DNA of 64,000 nt from Streptomyces sp. WMMC940. Its GTDB lineage: Bacteria > Actinomycetota > Actinomycetes > Streptomycetales > Streptomycetaceae. Below the pieces are notes generated by a model. That model made no database searches, was not told the DNA's origin, and saw nothing but the letters and a program-made list of their open reading frames with translations. A program made the translations under genes and the position numbers. Below are positions 40,564-49,850 of the stretch, piece by piece (the first letter of the stretch is position 1; each line of letters opens with the position of its first letter). Location of the stretch: assembly GCF_027460265.1 (NCBI RefSeq), contig NZ_JAPZBC010000001.1, forward strand, positions 1,736,001-1,800,000, in the 5' to 3' direction.

Positions 40564-41967
40564 TCAGCCCGTGACAACGGTCACTTCACCGATTCCGAGC
40601 GCCCGGACGGGCTCCTCGATCTCGGAGGCGTCCCCCACGAGGACCGTGACGAGCCGGTCCACGGGGAAGGCGTTGACGACCGCGGCGGTCGCCTCCACCG
40701 TGCCGGTCCCGGCCAGCCGCGCGTACAACTGGGCCTGGTAGTCGTCCGGGAGACCCTGCTCGACCTGGTCGGCCAGCGTGCCCGCCACGGAGGCGGCCGT
40801 CTCGTACTTCAGCGGCGCCACGCCCACCAGGTTCTGCACGGCGACATCGCGCTCCGCGTCGGTCAGGCCCTCCGCGGCGAGGGTGCGGAGCACCTTGAAG
40901 AGGTCGTCGAGCGCGGGACCGGTGTGCGGGGTGTCGACCGAGCCGCTGATGGCGAGCATCGAGGCGCCGGAGACCCCGCCAGGCGACGCCGGGATGTCCG
41001 AGCGCAGCACCTGACCGAAGGCCCGCACGCCGTAGGTGTAGCCCTTCTCCTCGCGCAGCACGCGGTCCAGGCGCGAGGTGAGCGTGCCGCCGAGGCAGTA
41101 CGTACCCAGGACCTGGGCGGGCCAGACCCGGTCGTGGCGGTCGGGGCCGATCCGGCCGATCAGCAGCTGGGTCTGCACGGCGCCGGGTCGGTCGACGATG
41201 ACGACGCGGCCCGTGTCGTCGGCGGTGATCGGTGGCATCGGGCGGCTCTCGGCCGAGTCGCCCGTCCAGGCGCCGAGCGTGTCGGTCAGCACGGCGTCCA
41301 GGTCCACCCCTTCGAGGTCACCGACCACCACGGCCGTGGCCGTGGCCGGGCGGACGTGCGACTCGTAGAAGGCCCGGACCGCGGCGGAGTCGATGCGCTC
41401 GACGGTCTCCTCCGTGCCCTGCCGCGGCCGCGACATCCGGGAGGACGCCGGGAACAGCTGCCGGGAGAGCTCCTTCGCCGCCCGGCGTGCCGGGTTCGCC
41501 GTCTCATGGGGGATCTCGTCCAGCCGGTTGCGCACGAGCCGCTCGACCTCGCTGTCGGCGAACAGCGGGGCGCGCAGCGCCTCGGCGAGCAGGCCGAGGG
41601 CCTTCGGCAGCCGCGAGACCGGCACCTCCAGGGAGATCCGCACCCCCGGGTGGTCGGCGTGCGAGTCGAGCGTGGCGCCGCAGCGCTCCAGCTCGGCGGC
41701 GAACTCCTCGGCCGAGTGCTTGTCCGTGCCCTCCGACAGTGCGCGGGCCATGATCGTGGCGACGCCGTCCAGCCCCTCGGGCTCGGCGTCGAGCGGCGCG
41801 TCGAGGAAGATCTCCACGGCCACGACCTGCTGGCCGGGACGGTGGCAGCGCAGCACGGTCAGCCCGTTGCCGAGCGTGCCGCGCTCGGGCGCGGGAAAGG
41901 CCCAGGGCCTGGCCTCGCCGGGCCGAGGCTGCGGATGGAGGTCCATGGTCACGGCAGCGTCGGTCAC
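40564..41967 (-). CDS. M16-family peptidase, non-catalytic partner subunit
   Basis: A 467-residue protein starting at GTG 41967. It has the M16 fold (RGTLGNGLTVLRCHRPGQQVVAVEIFLDA; GLDGVATIMARALSEGTD) but no HxxEH, so it cannot bind zinc. The Arg/Tyr pair of the second-subunit active groove is kept in YTYGVRAFG (residues about 310-320). Such proteins form a heterodimer with a catalytic M16 subunit, as in the mitochondrial processing peptidase. Its start overlaps the stop of the catalytic gene (GTGA), which supports a 1:1 complex. Confidence 0.88.
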   Translation of the reverse strand: MTDAAVTMDLHPQPRPGEARPWAFPAPERGTLGNGLTVLRCHRPGQQVVAVEIFLDAPLDAEPEGLDGVATIMARALSEGTDKHSAEEFAAELERCGATLDSHADHPGVRISLEVPVSRLPKALGLLAEALRAPLFADSEVERLVRNRLDEIPHETANPARRAAKELSRQLFPASSRMSRPRQGTEETVERIDSAAVRAFYESHVRPATATAVVVGDLEGVDLDAVLTDTLGAWTGDSAESRPMPPITADDTGRVVIVDRPGAVQTQLLIGRIGPDRHDRVWPAQVLGTYCLGGTLTSRLDRVLREEKGYTYGVRAFGQVLRSDIPASPGGVSGASMLAISGSVDTPHTGPALDDLFKVLRTLAAEGLTDAERDVAVQNLVGVAPLKYETAASVAGTLADQVEQGLPDDYQAQLYARLAGTGTVEATAAVVNAFPVDRLVTVLVGDASEIEEPVRALGIGEVTVVTG

Positions 41968-43319
41968 TGGTCCGTCCCTTCTGCGTCGTTGTCCTCGGCG
42001 TTCCCGGCGTCGGCTCCCGCGACGGGCTCGTACACGAGCACGGCCCTGTTGTCCGGGCGCAGCCGGGCCTTGGCGACGGCCTGCACCTCGTCGGCGGTGA
42101 CGTCGAGCACCCGCTTGACGGCGGTGAGCGCCAGCTGCGGGTCACCGAACAGCACGGCGTACCGGCACAGCTCGTCGGCGCGGCCGGCGACGGTGCCGAG
42201 GCGGTCCAGCCACTCGCGCTCGAGCTGGGCCTGGGCGCGCTCCATCTCCTCCGCCGTGGGCCCCTCGGCGGCGAAGCGGGCCAGCTCCTCGTCGACCGCC
42301 GCCTCGATGTCGGGGACCTCGACGCCCGCGGACGTCTTCACGTCCAGCCAGCCCAGCGAGGGGGCGCCGGCCAGGCGGAGCAGGCCGAAGCCGGCGGCGA
42401 CGGCCGTGCGGTCGCGGCGGACCAGCCGGTTGTGCAGCCGGGACGACTCGCCGCCGCCGAGGACCGTCAGAGCCAGGTCGGCCGCGTCGGCCTCGCGGGT
42501 GCCGTCGTGCGGCAGGCGGTACGCGGCCATGAGCGCCCGGGCCGGAACCTCCTCCTCCACGACCTCGCGCAGCTGTTCGCCGATGACCTCCGGGAGCGAA
42601 CCGTCGCGCGGCGGCTGCTTGCCGTCGTGCATGGGGATGGATCCGAAGTACTTCTCGATCCAGGAGAGCGTCTGCTCCGGGTCGATGTCTCCGACGACGG
42701 ACAGCACCGCGTTGTTCGGCGCGTAGTAGGTGCGGAAGAAGTTCCGCGCGTCCTCCAGCGTCGCCGCGTCCAGGTCGGCCATCGAGCCGATCGGGGTGTG
42801 GTGGTAGGGGTGCCCCTCGGGGTAGGCGAGCGCGGTCAGCTTCTCGAACGCGGTGCCGTACGGAACGTTGTCGTAGCGCTGGCGACGCTCGTTCTTGACG
42901 ACGTCCCGCTGGTTCTCCATGGACTCGTCGTCGAGGGCGGCCAGCAGGGAGCCCATGCGGTCGGCCTCCAGCCAGAGCGCGAGCTCCAGCTGGTGGGCGG
43001 GCATGGTCTCGAAGTAGTTGGTGCGCTCGAAGCTCGTGGTGCCGTTCAGCGAGCCGCCGGCCCCCTGCACCAGCTCGAAGTGGCCGTTGCCCGGCACCTG
43101 GGCGGAACCCTGGAACATGAGGTGCTCGAACAGGTGGGCCAGGCCGGTGCGGCCCTCGACCTCGTGGCGGGAGCCGACGTCGTACCAGAGGCACACCGCG
43201 GCGACCGGGGTCAGGCGGTCCTCCGAGAGCACCACGCGCAGGCCGTTGGCCAGGCGGTGCTCGGTCGCTGTCAGGCCTCCGGAGCCGGCCCGGGCTGTGG
43301 CCGTGTGACCCATGGGCAT
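41964..43319 (-). CDS. M16-family zinc peptidase, catalytic subunit
   Basis: A 451-residue protein from ATG 43319 (MPMGHTATARAGSG) with AGGGA six bases upstream; ATG 43313 is also possible. The inverted zinc motif is HLFEH (residues about 64-68: GRTGLAHLFEHLMFQGSAQV), and a downstream Glu that would act as third ligand falls in the family region NQRDVVKNERRQRYDN. No signal peptide is seen, so it is probably cytosolic. The gene is coupled with its non-catalytic partner and divergent from parC. Substrates are unknown. Confidence 0.9.
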   Translation of the reverse strand: MPMGHTATARAGSGGLTATEHRLANGLRVVLSEDRLTPVAAVCLWYDVGSRHEVEGRTGLAHLFEHLMFQGSAQVPGNGHFELVQGAGGSLNGTTSFERTNYFETMPAHQLELALWLEADRMGSLLAALDDESMENQRDVVKNERRQRYDNVPYGTAFEKLTALAYPEGHPYHHTPIGSMADLDAATLEDARNFFRTYYAPNNAVLSVVGDIDPEQTLSWIEKYFGSIPMHDGKQPPRDGSLPEVIGEQLREVVEEEVPARALMAAYRLPHDGTREADAADLALTVLGGGESSRLHNRLVRRDRTAVAAGFGLLRLAGAPSLGWLDVKTSAGVEVPDIEAAVDEELARFAAEGPTAEEMERAQAQLEREWLDRLGTVAGRADELCRYAVLFGDPQLALTAVKRVLDVTADEVQAVAKARLRPDNRAVLVYEPVAGADAGNAEDNDAEGTDQ

Positions 43320-43505
43320 GTGGTCCCTTCGATCGCGTTGCAGGATGTCCTGCCACTGTATGCAAACCGTGCAGGTAAGCGGCGAAGTTCCCGCGGCTTC
43401 CACTCCCTGTTCCGGGTCGCGGTCCGCGTTGTCGGTGCGACGGTCCACAATGGTCGGCGTCAGATCCCGTTCATGGTTCATGTTGGTGAAGGAGCCGCAG
43501 CAGCG

Positions 43506-45953
43506 ATGGCCCGCCGCAGCACGAAGACGCCGCCGCCCGACGACTTCGAGGAGAGGATCCTCGACATCGACGTCGTCGACGAGATGCAGGGCTCCTTCCT
43601 CGAGTACGCGTACTCGGTGATCTACTCCCGCGCCCTGCCCGACGCCCGCGACGGCATGAAGCCGGTGCACCGCCGGATCGTGTACCAGATGAACGAGATG
43701 GGGCTGCGCCCCGACCGGGGCTATGTGAAGTGCGCCCGTGTCGTCGGCGAGGTGATGGGAAAGCTCCACCCGCACGGTGACGCGTCGATCTACGACGCTC
43801 TGGTGCGCATGGCCCAGCCCTTCTCCATGCGACTGCCGCTGGTCGACGGCCACGGGAACTTCGGTTCGCTGGGCAATGACGACCCTCCGGCGGCGATGCG
43901 TTACACCGAGTGCCGGATGGCCGACGCGACGAGCCTGATGACCGAGTCCATCGACGAGGACACGGTCGACTTCGCGCCGAACTACGACGGCCAGGAGAAG
44001 GAACCCCTGGCGCTGCCCGCCGCGTACCCGAACCTGCTGGTGAACGGCGCCTCCGGGATCGCGGTCGGGATGGCGACGAACATGCCGCCCCACAACCTGG
44101 GCGAGGTCATCGCCGCCGCCCGTCATCTGATCAGGCACCCGGGCGCGGACCTGGAGACGCTGATGCGTCACGTGCCGGGTCCGGATCTGCCGACAGGCGG
44201 CCGGATCGTCGGTCTGTCCGGGATCAGGGACGGGTACGAGACCGGCCGCGGCACGTTCAAGATCCGTGCCACGGTCACGGTGGAGGACGTGACGGCGCGC
44301 CGCAAGGGACTCGTCGTCACCGAACTGCCGTTCAGCGTCGGCCCGGAGAAGGTGATCTCCAAGATCAAGGACCTGGTCGGCCAGAAGAAGCTGCAGGGCG
44401 TCGCCGACGTCAAGGACCTCACGGACCGCGAGCACGGGCTGCGCCTGGTCATCGAGATCAAGAACGGTTTCATCCCCGAGGCCGTCCTCGAGCAGCTGTA
44501 CAAGCTGACGCCGATGGAGGAGTCCTTCGGCATCAACAACGTGGCGCTGGTCGACGGCCAGCCGCTGACCCTGGGCCTCAAGGAGCTGCTGGAGGTCTAT
44601 CTCGACCACCGCTTCGACGTGGTGCGCCGCCGCAGCGAGTTCCGCCGCGGGAAGAAGAGGGACCGCCTGCACCTGGTCGAGGGCCTGCTCGTCGCGTTGG
44701 TCGACATCGACGAGGTCATCCGCCTCATCCGCTCCAGCGAGAACGCGGCGCAGGCCAAGGAACGGCTGATCGAGCGCTTCTCCCTCAGCGACGTCCAGAC
44801 CCAGTACATCCTGGACACTCCGCTGCGCCGGCTCACCAGGTTCGACCGGATCGAGCTGGAGGCCGAGCGCGACAAGCTCAAGGCCGAGATCGCCGGACTG
44901 ACGACGATCCTGGAGTCGGACGCGGAGCTGCGCAAGCTCGTCTCCTCCGAACTGGCCGCGGTGGCCAAGAAGTTCGGCACCCCCCGGCGCACGGTCCTGC
45001 TGGAGTCCACCGGCACCCCGGCTCCGGCCGCCTCGCTGCAGGTGGCGGACGACCCTTGCCGGGTGCTGCTGTCCTCCACGGGCCTGCTGGCACGCACGGT
45101 CACCGGCGAGCCGCCGGCGGACGGGGGGAGGCGTACCAAGCACGACGTGATCGTCTCCTCGGTGGGGGCGACCGCACGGGGCGAGGTGGGCGTCGTCACC
45201 TCGGCGGGCCGGCTGCTCCGGCTGTCGGTGATCGACCTCCCGCAGCTCCCGGAGACGGCCCAGGCGCCGAACCTCTCGGGCGGTGCCCAGGTCTCGGAGT
45301 TCCTGTCGCTGGAGGCGGACGAGACGGTCGTCTGTCTGACCGGTCTGGAGGAGTCCTCCCCGGGTCTTGCGCTGGGCACGCTGCAGGGCGTGGTCAAGCG
45401 GGTGGTGCCGGACTACCCGGCCAACAAGGACGAGCTCGAGGTCATCGCGCTCAAGGAGGGCGACAGGGTCGTCGGCGGCGCCGAACTGCGCACGGGTGAG
45501 GAGGACCTGGTCTTCATCACCTCCGACGCACAGCTGCTGCGCTTCCAGGCGTCGCAGGTCCGGCCGCAGGGCAGGCCGGCGGGCGGCATGGCGGGCATCA
45601 AACTCGCGGAGGGAGCCGAGGTGATCTCGTTCACCGCGGTGGACCCGGCCGCGGAGGCGGTGGTCTTCACCGCCGCGGGTGCCGCCGGGACGCTGGACGA
45701 CTCGGTGACGACGGCGAAGCTGACGCCGTTCGACCAGTACCCGCGCAAGGGCCGGGCGACCGGCGGTGTGCGCTGCCAGCGCTTCCTGAAGGGTGAGGAC
45801 AAGCTGGTCTTCGCCTGGGCGGGTGCGACCGTGGCGCACGCGGCGCAGAAGAACGGCTCGCCGGCCGAGCTTCCGGAGATCGACCCCCGCCGGGACGGTT
45901 CGGGCACGCCGCTGGCCAAGCCGGTCGCGGCGGTCGCGGGCCCGCTGCCGTAG
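43506..45953 (+). CDS. parC: DNA topoisomerase IV subunit A
   Basis: An 815-residue protein. The breakage-reunion domain has MKPVHRRIVYQMNEMG, HPHGDASIYDALVRMAQPFS and the catalytic Tyr in AAMRYTECRM. The C-terminal beta-pinwheel lacks a clean GyrA box, which together with parE at 52140 favours topoisomerase IV. Decatenation of sister chromosomes is its role. The position equal to Ser83/Ser80 of E. coli GyrA/ParC is Ala (HPHGDA), the natural state in actinobacterial enzymes, where it lowers fluoroquinolone affinity. It starts at ATG 43506 with GGAGC upstream and is divergent from the M16 pair. Confidence 0.93.
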   Translation: MARRSTKTPPPDDFEERILDIDVVDEMQGSFLEYAYSVIYSRALPDARDGMKPVHRRIVYQMNEMGLRPDRGYVKCARVVGEVMGKLHPHGDASIYDALVRMAQPFSMRLPLVDGHGNFGSLGNDDPPAAMRYTECRMADATSLMTESIDEDTVDFAPNYDGQEKEPLALPAAYPNLLVNGASGIAVGMATNMPPHNLGEVIAAARHLIRHPGADLETLMRHVPGPDLPTGGRIVGLSGIRDGYETGRGTFKIRATVTVEDVTARRKGLVVTELPFSVGPEKVISKIKDLVGQKKLQGVADVKDLTDREHGLRLVIEIKNGFIPEAVLEQLYKLTPMEESFGINNVALVDGQPLTLGLKELLEVYLDHRFDVVRRRSEFRRGKKRDRLHLVEGLLVALVDIDEVIRLIRSSENAAQAKERLIERFSLSDVQTQYILDTPLRRLTRFDRIELEAERDKLKAEIAGLTTILESDAELRKLVSSELAAVAKKFGTPRRTVLLESTGTPAPAASLQVADDPCRVLLSSTGLLARTVTGEPPADGGRRTKHDVIVSSVGATARGEVGVVTSAGRLLRLSVIDLPQLPETAQAPNLSGGAQVSEFLSLEADETVVCLTGLEESSPGLALGTLQGVVKRVVPDYPANKDELEVIALKEGDRVVGGAELRTGEEDLVFITSDAQLLRFQASQVRPQGRPAGGMAGIKLAEGAEVISFTAVDPAAEAVVFTAAGAAGTLDDSVTTAKLTPFDQYPRKGRATGGVRCQRFLKGEDKLVFAWAGATVAHAAQKNGSPAELPEIDPRRDGSGTPLAKPVAAVAGPLP

Positions 45954-46002
45954 GCGCGCGACCGCCCGCGGTCGTGTGCCGGTTGGTCCCCGAGTGGGGC
46001 AA

Positions 46003-46037
46003 CCGCCCCCCTTCCACCCGAGAGCGGAGGGGGGCGG
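46003..46037. terminator. Two-way hairpin between parC and the cobW gene
   Basis: Perfect 9-bp arms CCGCCCCCC and inverse at 46003-46011 and 46029-46037. A second, imperfect stem at about 45980-46005 precedes it. Confidence 0.55.
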
Positions 46038-46065
46038 ATCGGCCGCGGGCGCCGACCGGCCCGGA

Positions 46066-47148
46066 TCAGTCCCCGGGCGGTTCCTCCGGGGCGTCCCGCT
46101 GCTCGGGCACGTAACGCAGCACGCCCCACATGCTGTGCTCCTCCGGGCGGTCGTCGGCGCCGGTGGTTCTGGCCGCGCCGAGCCGGCCGAGCAGCGCCCC
46201 CGTGTCGGTGCCCGAGCCGATGAGCACGAGCCGGGTGGCCTTCTCGGTTCCGTCGGCGGGCCAGGGCTCCGGGTGGAAGCACAGGAAGCGGCCCACCGCG
46301 TGGATCGCGTAGCGGTTGCGGGGGTCGGCCTCGCCGAAGTCCACGAACCCCTTGATCCGGTACAGCCCTTCGGGCCGTGAGTCCAGGAAGTCCAGCAGCC
46401 TGCGCGGGTGCAGGGGCTCGGACGTCTCGAACGACACCGTGTCGTAGGCCGCGTGCAGATGCTCGTGGTGACCCCCCGCGTCGATGTCGCCGTGCTCGCC
46501 GTCCTCGTGGAGGTCGTCGAAGGACAGTTGCCCCACCCGCTCACCGGGTGGACGGCATTCGAAGAGCAGCTCGGGGTCGACGCGTCCGTACGTCGCCTCG
46601 ACCACGGCGGAACCGCGGGCCAGTGAGGTGATCCGCTCCCTCAGTCGCTGCCGCACTCCCGGGCCGACCCGGTCCGCCTTGTTGACCACGACCAGGTCGG
46701 CGATCCCGAGGTGCCGCTCGATCTCGGGGTGCCGCTCGCGGGTGGCGTCGAACTCGGCGGCGTCGACGACCTCGACGAGGCCGCCGTACACGATCCGCTC
46801 GTTCTCGCTGGCGAGGACCATCCTGACCAGTTCCTGGGGCTCGGCGAGCCCGCTCGCCTCGATGACGATCACATCGAGGCGAGCGGCGGGCCGGGTGAGC
46901 CTTTCCAGGAAGACGTCCAGCTCGCTCGTGTCGACGGCGCAGCACAGACATCCGTTGCCGAGGGAGACCGTGGAGTCGCCGAGCTGGCCGGCCACGGTCA
47001 TGGCATCGATCTCGATGGCCCCGAAGTCGTTGACGATCGCGCCGATCCGGGTACCCCGGCTCGCTCGCAGGAGATGGTTGAGCAGCGTCGTCTTGCCCGA
47101 TCCCAGGAAGCCCGCGAGGACGACGACGGGGATCTGCGGACTGCTCAA
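46066..47148 (-). CDS. CobW/COG0523-family GTPase, metal chaperone type
   Basis: A 360-residue protein. The start is TTG 47148, chosen because AGGAGG lies eight bases upstream. Motifs are Walker A VLAGFLGSGKTTLLNHLL, the metal site NGCLCCAV (CxCC, residues about 73-80), Walker B VIVIEASGLAEP and NKADR for guanine recognition. The C-terminal part has a His-rich stretch (GGHHEHLHAAY) and the CobW C-terminal domain (LYRIKGFVDFGEADPRNRYAIHAVGR). Such proteins deliver zinc, cobalt or iron to partner enzymes. No Zur box was found upstream and the metal is unknown. Confidence 0.88.
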   Translation of the reverse strand: MSSPQIPVVVLAGFLGSGKTTLLNHLLRASRGTRIGAIVNDFGAIEIDAMTVAGQLGDSTVSLGNGCLCCAVDTSELDVFLERLTRPAARLDVIVIEASGLAEPQELVRMVLASENERIVYGGLVEVVDAAEFDATRERHPEIERHLGIADLVVVNKADRVGPGVRQRLRERITSLARGSAVVEATYGRVDPELLFECRPPGERVGQLSFDDLHEDGEHGDIDAGGHHEHLHAAYDTVSFETSEPLHPRRLLDFLDSRPEGLYRIKGFVDFGEADPRNRYAIHAVGRFLCFHPEPWPADGTEKATRLVLIGSGTDTGALLGRLGAARTTGADDRPEEHSMWGVLRYVPEQRDAPEEPPGD

Positions 47149-47843
47149 GACGGGACCTCCTGGGGCGTTCGTGCGTCGGCCCCAGGATATGGGCACGACA
47201 CGGGCCGTTCAGGAGGCCTTCGGGAGCGGCTGCGGCGGCTGCCGGTCCCACACAGCGCGCGGCAGGTCGGATGATCGCGCGCACCTCGTCGGGCAGCCGG
47301 CGCAGGGCGGCCGTCCCGGCGCGGAACGCCCCCGTCGTTACCGACGAGGAGATCGCCGACTGGCTCTGGCGGCACCCTGGAGCGTGGGATCCGGTTCACC
47401 GCCCCGTCCGAACCCCTCGCCGCGGCCCGTCGGGCCGTCGAGGCCCTGCCCGCGCACAGCGGTTCCACGGATCGGCTGCGGGCGGCCGCCGTCGCTGCGG
47501 CGGCAGCCGACCCCTCCGCTTCGACCTCGGTCCGTCCGCCGCGACCGGCGTCGGGCGCACACTCGTCCCGACGTTGGTCGACGCCCTGCCGGTGGCCGGC
47601 ACCGCCCTCCGCGGCGAGAGCCGGCTCGCCGGGCGGCGGCCTGCCCGCGGCATCGGACACGTGGCCGGAACGCCTCCGCCTGCGCAGATCCGGTCCGCTC
47701 GGACCCGTGGCCGTACCGCCGTGTCGGGGATGCGGTCCGCCGGGCCGGCGACGGCGGGCGAAGCTCTCGGAATCCGTCGGCCCACCCCGCGGGCGGCACC
47801 GGGAGGGGGAGTTCCCGAAGGCCGTCCCGGACGCTTACCGTGC
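47149..47843. other. 695-base region without a supported gene, possibly decayed coding DNA
   Basis: Frames here are interrupted or arginine/proline-rich. A few pieces look once-coding, for example TDEEIADWLWRHPGAWDP at about 47340-47393 and FTAPSEPLAAARRAVEALPA near 47397-47460 in another frame, but I cannot assign a family. No transposase remnant or repeat was seen. Confidence 0.35.
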
Positions 47844-47849
47844 ATGCGT

Positions 47850-49493
47850 ATGAGCCCCGCATCGACCGGCCCCGCCGACGTGACCCCGAGATGGCGGCGG
47901 TTGGGCCGGCCGCGGCGGGTCTTCGCACAGGTCCTGCTGATGCAGTTGGCCGTCGCCACCGGTGTCACCGTCCTGGCCACCGGCCTCTTCCTGGCACCGC
48001 TCAGCTCCCAGCTGGACGACCAGGCGATGCGCCGCGCGCTGGCCATCGCCGAGACGACCGCGTCACCGCGGGTGGCCGCGGGCCTGCTCGCCTCGGAGCC
48101 GTCCGCGAGCGGCCCCGTCCAGGCCGAGGCGGAACGGATCCGGCGCAGCACCGGTGCCGAGTACGTCGTGATCATGGATCGGCGCGGGGTGCGCTGGTCC
48201 CACACCGAGCCGGCGGCCATCGGCGAGGTCGTCTCCACCGACCCCAGCCAGGCGCTCGCCGGCAGGCATGTGATGGGTATCGAGAGCGGGACGCTCGGCC
48301 GCTCGGCCCGGGGCAAGGTGCCGCTGCGCGACGACGACGGACGGATCGTCGGCGCGGTCTCCGTCGGCATCGAGTACGACAGCGTCCGCGAGCGGCTGCT
48401 CGACGCGATCCCCGGGCTCCTCGCCTACGCGGGCGGCGCCCTCGCCGTCGGCGCCCTGGTCGCCTACATGATCTCCCGCCGGCTCCAGCGGAAGACCCAT
48501 GACCTCGCCTTCTCCGACATCTCGGCGCTGCTGGCCGAACGTGAGGCGATGCTCCACGGCATCCGGGAAGGGGTGGTCGCCCTCGACGGGGCGGGCCGGA
48601 TCCGGTTGATGAACGACGAGGCCCAGCGACTGCTCGGGCTCGGCCGGGAGGCCGGCGGCAGGCTGCTCGAGGACGCGCTCGGTCCTGGCCGCACCGCGGA
48701 CGTGCTGGCCGGCCGGGTCATGGGCGAGGATCTGGTCACGGTACGGGGCCATCGCGTCCTGGTCGCCAACCGGATGCCGACGGACGACGGCGGCGCCGTC
48801 GCGACGCTGCGCGACCGCACCGAACTGGAGCAGTTGGGCCGTGAACTGGACTCCACCAGGGGACTGATCGACGCCCTGCGCGCCCAGGACCACGAGCACG
48901 CGAACCGGATGCACACCGTGCTCGGGCTGCTGGAGCTGGAGATGCACGAGGAGGCGGTCGCGTTCGTGACCGAGGCCGTGGGCGTGCACCGGGCCACGGC
49001 CGAGCAGGTCACCGAGAAGATCCACGATCCCCTCCTGGCGTCCCTGCTGGTCGGGAAGGCTACGGTGGCGGCCGAGCGGGGCGTCTCGCTGCGGATCGCG
49101 TCCGGCACGCTGCTGCCGGACCGGCTCGTCGACCCGCGCGCTCTGGTGACCGTCGTCGGCAATCTCGTCGACAACGCGCTGGACGCGGCAGCCGTGTCCG
49201 AGGACCCGCGCATCGAGGTCGGGATTCGCGTCGAGGACCGCACGATCGTCCTGCGGGTCTCGGACAGCGGACCGGGCGTACCCGACGGCAGCCGCGAACT
49301 GATCTTCACCGAGGGCTGGTCCACGAAGGAGCCGCCGGTGCACGGCAGGCGCGGGCTCGGACTGGCACTGGTCCGGCGCTTCGCGGAACGGCAGGGCGGC
49401 AGCGTCCGGGTGGCCGAGGCCGGCCCGTCGACGGGCGGCGGCGCGGAGTTCACCGTCGTCCTGCCCGAGGCGCTGGCCGAGCAGCGCCTCTGA
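47850..49493 (+). CDS. CitA/DcuS-family sensor histidine kinase
   Basis: A 547-residue protein from ATG 47850 (ATG 47844, MRMSPAST, is also in frame). Two membrane helices (about residues 24-48 and 186-207) flank a PAS-like extracellular sensor domain (GAEYVVIMDRRGVRWSH...GRSARGKVPLRDDDGRIVGAVSVGIEYDSV). A cytoplasmic PAS domain follows (VVALDGAGRIRLMNDEAQRLLG). The Spo0B-like dimerisation part has DHEHANRMHTVLGLLELEM with the phospho-His, and the HATPase has VVGNLVDNALDAA and GRRGLGLALVRRFAERQ. The next gene, its response regulator, is broken (49523-49690), and an actP-type transporter follows. Likely ligands are acetate, citrate or C4 dicarboxylates. Confidence 0.88.
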   Translation: MSPASTGPADVTPRWRRLGRPRRVFAQVLLMQLAVATGVTVLATGLFLAPLSSQLDDQAMRRALAIAETTASPRVAAGLLASEPSASGPVQAEAERIRRSTGAEYVVIMDRRGVRWSHTEPAAIGEVVSTDPSQALAGRHVMGIESGTLGRSARGKVPLRDDDGRIVGAVSVGIEYDSVRERLLDAIPGLLAYAGGALAVGALVAYMISRRLQRKTHDLAFSDISALLAEREAMLHGIREGVVALDGAGRIRLMNDEAQRLLGLGREAGGRLLEDALGPGRTADVLAGRVMGEDLVTVRGHRVLVANRMPTDDGGAVATLRDRTELEQLGRELDSTRGLIDALRAQDHEHANRMHTVLGLLELEMHEEAVAFVTEAVGVHRATAEQVTEKIHDPLLASLLVGKATVAAERGVSLRIASGTLLPDRLVDPRALVTVVGNLVDNALDAAAVSEDPRIEVGIRVEDRTIVLRVSDSGPGVPDGSRELIFTEGWSTKEPPVHGRRGLGLALVRRFAERQGGSVRVAEAGPSTGGGAEFTVVLPEALAEQRL

Positions 49494-49522
49494 CCGGGGC
49501 CCACGACGGCGGGTGGGACGCG

Positions 49523-49690
49523 GTGACGACGGGGTCCGAGAGGCGGATCGAGGTTCGGGTCGTGGACGACGACACCGAGTCGCCGAGATCAACGGGCATA
49601 TGTGGCCGAGGTGCCCGCGTCCGCCCCGGCGCACTCGGCGGCCGAGGCGATGGCGTGATCGCCGCGAGCTCGGTCGGCCTGATCCTGCTG
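49523..49690 (+). pseudogene. Decayed CitB/DcuR-type response regulator
   Basis: Pieces of a receiver domain occur in successive frames. RIEVRVVDDD from GTG 49523 is the N-terminal acidic pocket. VAEINGH at 49579 is in frame -1. YVAEVPA continues at 49599 in a third frame and runs to TGA 49658 (AHSAAEAMA). GLILLGH at 49676 is again in the first frame and resembles the strand before the phosphoacceptor Asp, here replaced. In intact family members this reads about VVDDDFRVAEINRAYVAEVPGF. At least three frame changes and a large deletion make it non-functional. The HTH half is not visible. It lies between the sensor kinase and the symporter. Confidence 0.7.
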
Positions 49691-49850
49691 GGCCACTGCC
49701 CGCCGCCCACGTCCGACTCAGCCTCCGCCAGGGCGAGACGAGTCGCCCGGTGCACCGCCGCACCTGGACGACGAGCGGGGACGGCGATGGGACGGCCGGA
49801 GCTGACCCCCGGACACCCGGCCGCTGATGCGGTCGGCACCCCGGACTTGC

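Noticed and set aside
47145..47660. A 171-residue minus-strand frame after the cobW start
   Set aside because: Its composition is that of a shadow frame, and it overlaps the strong ribosome site of the cobW gene.
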